From Brochothrix campestris (GTDB lineage: Bacteria > Bacillota > Bacilli > Lactobacillales > Listeriaceae): 64,000 nt of DNA. The first letter of the stretch is position 1, and each line of letters starts with the position of its first letter. The notes beneath the pieces are model-generated. The model searched no databases. It was not told where the DNA came from and was given only the letters and a program-made list of their open reading frames with translations. The DNA lies in assembly GCF_046058945.1 (NCBI RefSeq), contig NZ_CP175511.1, positions 868,001 to 932,000 on the forward strand. Direction: 5' to 3'. Below are positions 61,264 through 64,000 of the stretch, one piece after another. The position numbers and the translations under genes were made by a program.

Positions 61264-62477
61264 TGACTTACACTTATCCAGATGAAGATGGCCATTTTGG
61301 TCGCTACGGCGGTCGCTATGTGCCCGAAGTATTAATGCAATCAGTGCTCGAGCTCAATGAGGCTTATAACCGCTATAAAGAGGATCCAGACTTCAAGGCA
61401 GAATTGGCCTATTATTTAAAAGACTATGTCGGTCGACAAACACCACTTTACTTGGCAGAACGCTTAACAAAGTATGTTGGTGGTGCGAAAATTTATCTGA
61501 AACGTGAGGATCTAAATCATACTGGCGCACATAAAATTAATAATGCCCTCGGTCAAGCCTTGCTCGCGAAGCGGATGGGCAAACGTAAAATTGTCGCTGA
61601 AACAGGGGCAGGTCAACACGGCGTTGCAACAGCGACCGTCTGTGCCTTGTTTGATATGGAGTGTACTATTTTCATGGGGGAGGAAGATGTCGCTCGTCAA
61701 GCATTGAATGTCTTTCGAATGGAACTATTAGGGGCAAAAGTGGTATCTGTCTCAAGCGGTGAAGGTTTACTCAAAGATGCGGTCAATGATGCACTCCGCT
61801 ATTGGGTTGCTCATGTTGATGACACCCATTATTTAATGGGTTCCGTCTTAGGGCCACATCCCTTTCCACAAATGGTTCGTGATTTTCAAAGTGTGATTGG
61901 GACTGAAATCAAGCAACAACTCCACGAAAAAGAAGGACGTTTACCCGATGCCTTAGTGGCCTGTGTCGGTGGCGGATCGAATGCAATTGGGACGTTTTAT
62001 CCCTTCATTGAAGATACCACCGTTAAATTATATGGTGCCGAAGCGGGTGGGTCGGGTATTGAAACAGGCAAACATGCAGCGACCTTAACGAAAGGCAGTG
62101 TGGGCGCACTGCATGGCTCACTCATGTACTTATTGCAAGATCAGGCCGGTCAAGTGAGCGAAGTTTTCTCGATTTCGGCCGGGTTGGATTATCCTGGTGT
62201 AGGGCCTGAGCATAGTTTGTTGCATGATTTGAAGCGGGCCGAGTACCATGCGGTCACCGATGACGAGGCGGTTGCTGCCTTTAGTGTGATGTGTCGCCAA
62301 GAAGGGATTATTCCAGCACTTGAAAGCGCCCATGCAATTGCGCTCGCGCTAAAAATCGCCGCCGATATGTCACCGGAAGAAATCATGGTAATCACCGTAT
62401 CTGGTCGTGGTGATAAAGATGTCGCCCAGCTAAAAGAACGGTTTGAAAAAGGAGGAACCACTGATGAATGCAATTGA
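61263..62477 (+). CDS. trpB: Tryptophan synthase beta chain
   Basis: 404 aa. PLP lysine Lys91 in NHTGAHKINNALG, FGRYGGRYVPE, KRKIVAETGAGQHG, ACVGGGSNAIGTF and VSGRGDKD. Condenses indole and serine. GGAGGA before the ATG; overlaps trpA by 14 nt. Confidence 0.98.
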   Translation: MTYTYPDEDGHFGRYGGRYVPEVLMQSVLELNEAYNRYKEDPDFKAELAYYLKDYVGRQTPLYLAERLTKYVGGAKIYLKREDLNHTGAHKINNALGQALLAKRMGKRKIVAETGAGQHGVATATVCALFDMECTIFMGEEDVARQALNVFRMELLGAKVVSVSSGEGLLKDAVNDALRYWVAHVDDTHYLMGSVLGPHPFPQMVRDFQSVIGTEIKQQLHEKEGRLPDALVACVGGGSNAIGTFYPFIEDTTVKLYGAEAGGSGIETGKHAATLTKGSVGALHGSLMYLLQDQAGQVSEVFSISAGLDYPGVGPEHSLLHDLKRAEYHAVTDDEAVAAFSVMCRQEGIIPALESAHAIALALKIAADMSPEEIMVITVSGRGDKDVAQLKERFEKGGTTDECN

Positions 62478-63207
62478 GACGACATTAGCAACGACAAACA
62501 AAGCCTTTATCGCTTACATGATGGGCAACCAAACATTAGTCAAAGACTATCAAACACTGGTTGCTCAAGGGGCGACAATTGTTGAAATCGGTGTTCCTTT
62601 TACTGACCCCGTAGCAGATGGACCTGTCATTCAAGCCGCAGGTTTGAAGGCATTACGCGCAGGTGTTACTTTGCAAGGCTTACTAACGACGATTGGAACG
62701 ATAACGGCTAAACCGGCACCAATCGTCTTAATGACTTACTTAAATCCGCTCTTTGCGATTGGTTATGAATCGTTTGCCCAGCAATGTCAACGAAATGGCG
62801 TGTCGGGCGTGATTGTACCCGATATGCCGTTTGAAGAGAGTCATCAGTTACGGCAATTGCTCGAAGCGCATGATGTCTTATTGATTACGTTAGTAACAGC
62901 AACATCAACTGGCGAACGCTTAACGCAAATGTTAAAAAAAGCGCGTGGTTTTATTTATGCGGTGACAGTTAAAGGTGTCACCGGTGAAAGACGGGCCTTT
63001 AATCCGGCCATTTATGACTTTTTGGCGGAGTTGAGAACAAAGACAACGGTACCTGTAATGGCAGGATTTGGCATTGCCTCAACAGAACAAGTCAAGGCGC
63101 TATTGCCTCATTGTGATGGTGTCATTGTCGGAAGTCGGATTGTCGACCTCCTCGAAGCGGGAGAATCGGCCCCAATTGGTAGCTTAATTCAAGCAACGAA
63201 GCAATAA
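62464..63207 (+). CDS. trpA: Tryptophan synthase alpha chain
   Basis: 247 aa. Catalytic Glu41 and Asp52 lie in VEIGVPFTDPVADGPVIQ. MTYLNPLFAIG and GVIVPDMPFEES follow, and the phosphate-binding AGFGI/VIVGSRIV are present. Start at 62464 (GGAGG upstream); the longer in-frame ATG at 62443 has no site. No strong terminator follows. Confidence 0.97.
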   Translation: MNAIETTLATTNKAFIAYMMGNQTLVKDYQTLVAQGATIVEIGVPFTDPVADGPVIQAAGLKALRAGVTLQGLLTTIGTITAKPAPIVLMTYLNPLFAIGYESFAQQCQRNGVSGVIVPDMPFEESHQLRQLLEAHDVLLITLVTATSTGERLTQMLKKARGFIYAVTVKGVTGERRAFNPAIYDFLAELRTKTTVPVMAGFGIASTEQVKALLPHCDGVIVGSRIVDLLEAGESAPIGSLIQATKQ

Positions 63208-63242
63208 ACAGTTAAATAAGGCTGATTTTGAAGAATCGTTGT

Positions 63243-63271
63243 TTTACTTATCGCAGGACTTAAGATATAAT
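63243..63271 (+). promoter_or_regulatory. Sigma-A promoter of obgE
   Basis: TTTACT (63243-63248), 17-bp spacer, TATAAT (63266-63271). Confidence 0.6.
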
Positions 63272-63307
63272 GATAAGTAATGAAGTAAAGAATTGAGGAA
63301 ACCGAAT

Positions 63308-64000
63308 ATGATGTTTGTAGATGGAGTTAAGATATATGTAAAAGGTGGCGATGGTGGCGATGGTATGGTTGCTTTCCGTCGTGAAAAGTTTGTAGCGAAT
63401 GGTGGACCTGCCGGTGGCGATGGTGGTAAAGGTGGATCAGTCGTTTTCGAAGTTGAAGAAGGCTTAAGAACCCTTGTTGATTTTCGTTACAAGCGTCACT
63501 TTAAAGGAAACCCAGGTGAAAACGGGATGAGTAAAGGGATGCACGGACATGGTGCCCCTGATTATGTTGTACCAGTTCCACCAGGTACAATCGTTAAAGA
63601 TGCCGATACTGGCGAATTAATTGCCGATTTAGTGACACACGGTCAACGTGCTGTTGTTGCTAAAGGGGGTCGTCATGGCCGTGGTAATCGTCGTTTTGCG
63701 ACACCTGCCAACCCAGCACCAGAAATTAGTGAAAACGGTGAACCAGGCGAAGAACGTAACTTAGAACTTGAATTAAAAGTGCTTGCCGATGTTGGTTTAG
63801 TAGGTTTTCCAAGTGTTGGGAAATCAACATTATTATCGGTTGTTACATCAGCGCGCCCTAAGATTGCCGATTATCACTTTACAACGCTGACACCAAACCT
63901 CGGAATGGTTGATACACCCGATCATCGTAGTTTCGCAATGGCCGACTTACCTGGTTTAATTGAAGGTGCTTCATTGGGTGTTGGTTTAGGCCACCAGTTC
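63308..64000 (+). CDS. obgE: GTPase Obg, 5' part (cut by window end)
   Basis: 231 codons visible. The glycine-rich Obg fold has KGGDGGDGMVAFRREKFV, NGGPAGGDGGKGG and KGGRHGRGNRRFATP. The GTPase domain begins VGLVGFPSVGKSTLLS (P-loop) and DLPGLIEGA (G3). It acts in ribosome assembly and stress control. ATG 63308 or 63311, with GAGG 9-12 nt upstream. In Bacillus it follows rpmA (with spo0B between); here about 13 kb separates them. Confidence 0.97.
   Translation, partial: MMFVDGVKIYVKGGDGGDGMVAFRREKFVANGGPAGGDGGKGGSVVFEVEEGLRTLVDFRYKRHFKGNPGENGMSKGMHGHGAPDYVVPVPPGTIVKDADTGELIADLVTHGQRAVVAKGGRHGRGNRRFATPANPAPEISENGEPGEERNLELELKVLADVGLVGFPSVGKSTLLSVVTSARPKIADYHFTTLTPNLGMVDTPDHRSFAMADLPGLIEGASLGVGLGHQF

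Noticed and set aside
1..64000. CRISPR arrays, rRNA operons, tandem repeats, toxin-antitoxin pairs
   Set aside because: I looked for regularly spaced repeats and paired small genes on both strands and saw none that hold up.

Overview
The window is a low-GC Firmicute chromosome segment, most probably from the Listeriaceae (Brochothrix-like). This rests on gene order: racE/murI-ysnA-ysnB, rnjA-rpoY, ysoA-tig-clpX, engB-hemL-valS-folC-comC-radC-mreBCD-minCD and rplU-prp-rpmA follow the Bacillus/Listeria backbone. The sporulation genes that sit in these clusters in Bacillus (spoIIB, spoIVFA/FB, spo0B) and lonA/lonB are absent. Ribosome-binding sites are strong AGGAGG-type, sigma-A promoters are readable, and there are two T-box leaders and a Firmicute-type L21 leader. 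The genus is inference; no rRNA is present.

Layout. 0.1-10 kb: a degenerate NAD(P)H-hydrate dehydratase-like gene, pepV-dat, a YtmP-like kinase fold with trmB, a PepSY-like small protein, cvfB, then liaFSR with a KtrA-type potassium-channel regulator. 10-18 kb: a minus-strand operon (AhpD-like protein, SDR oxidoreductase, cystine-type ABC transporter) divergent from a SolA-type oxidase, followed by two tandem paralogous MFS transporters, each with its own promoter. 18-27 kb: rnjA-rpoY, a Cof-type HAD phosphatase, yslB, murI-rdgB-ysnB, a ketopantoate reductase-like gene and several small unknowns. 26-32 kb: an endolysin-like gene that has lost its catalytic residues, a DUF2187 protein, topB, a DUF896 protein, DoxX, an orphan gene and tRNA-Arg(UCU). 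32-50.5 kb: the conserved housekeeping block, interrupted only by a GC-rich intergenic repeat and a dead ISL3 element at 42-43 kb. 50.5-63.2 kb: an accessory block between rpmA and obgE (RarD, MFS, O-methyltransferase, M20 amidohydrolase plus glutaminase, OsmC-like, T-box-controlled trpE-trpGD-trpCFBA). obgE runs off the right edge.

How the genes work together. The trp operon is a complete chorismate-to-tryptophan pathway under a Trp-specific T-box, with TrpG and TrpD fused in one protein. Prp sits between L21 and L27 and cuts the L27 N-terminal extension, which is visible here. mreBCD and minCD give cell shape and septum placement. LiaFSR is an envelope-stress sensor. The heme locus keeps only hemL of the usual hemAXCDBL set.

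I found no CRISPR array, intact prophage or obvious new defence system. The most unusual items are the dead amidase, the dead-looking NnrD homologue, the orphan hemL, the TrpG-TrpD fusion, the GC-rich repeat beside the ISL3 remnant, and the island splitting rpmA from obgE.
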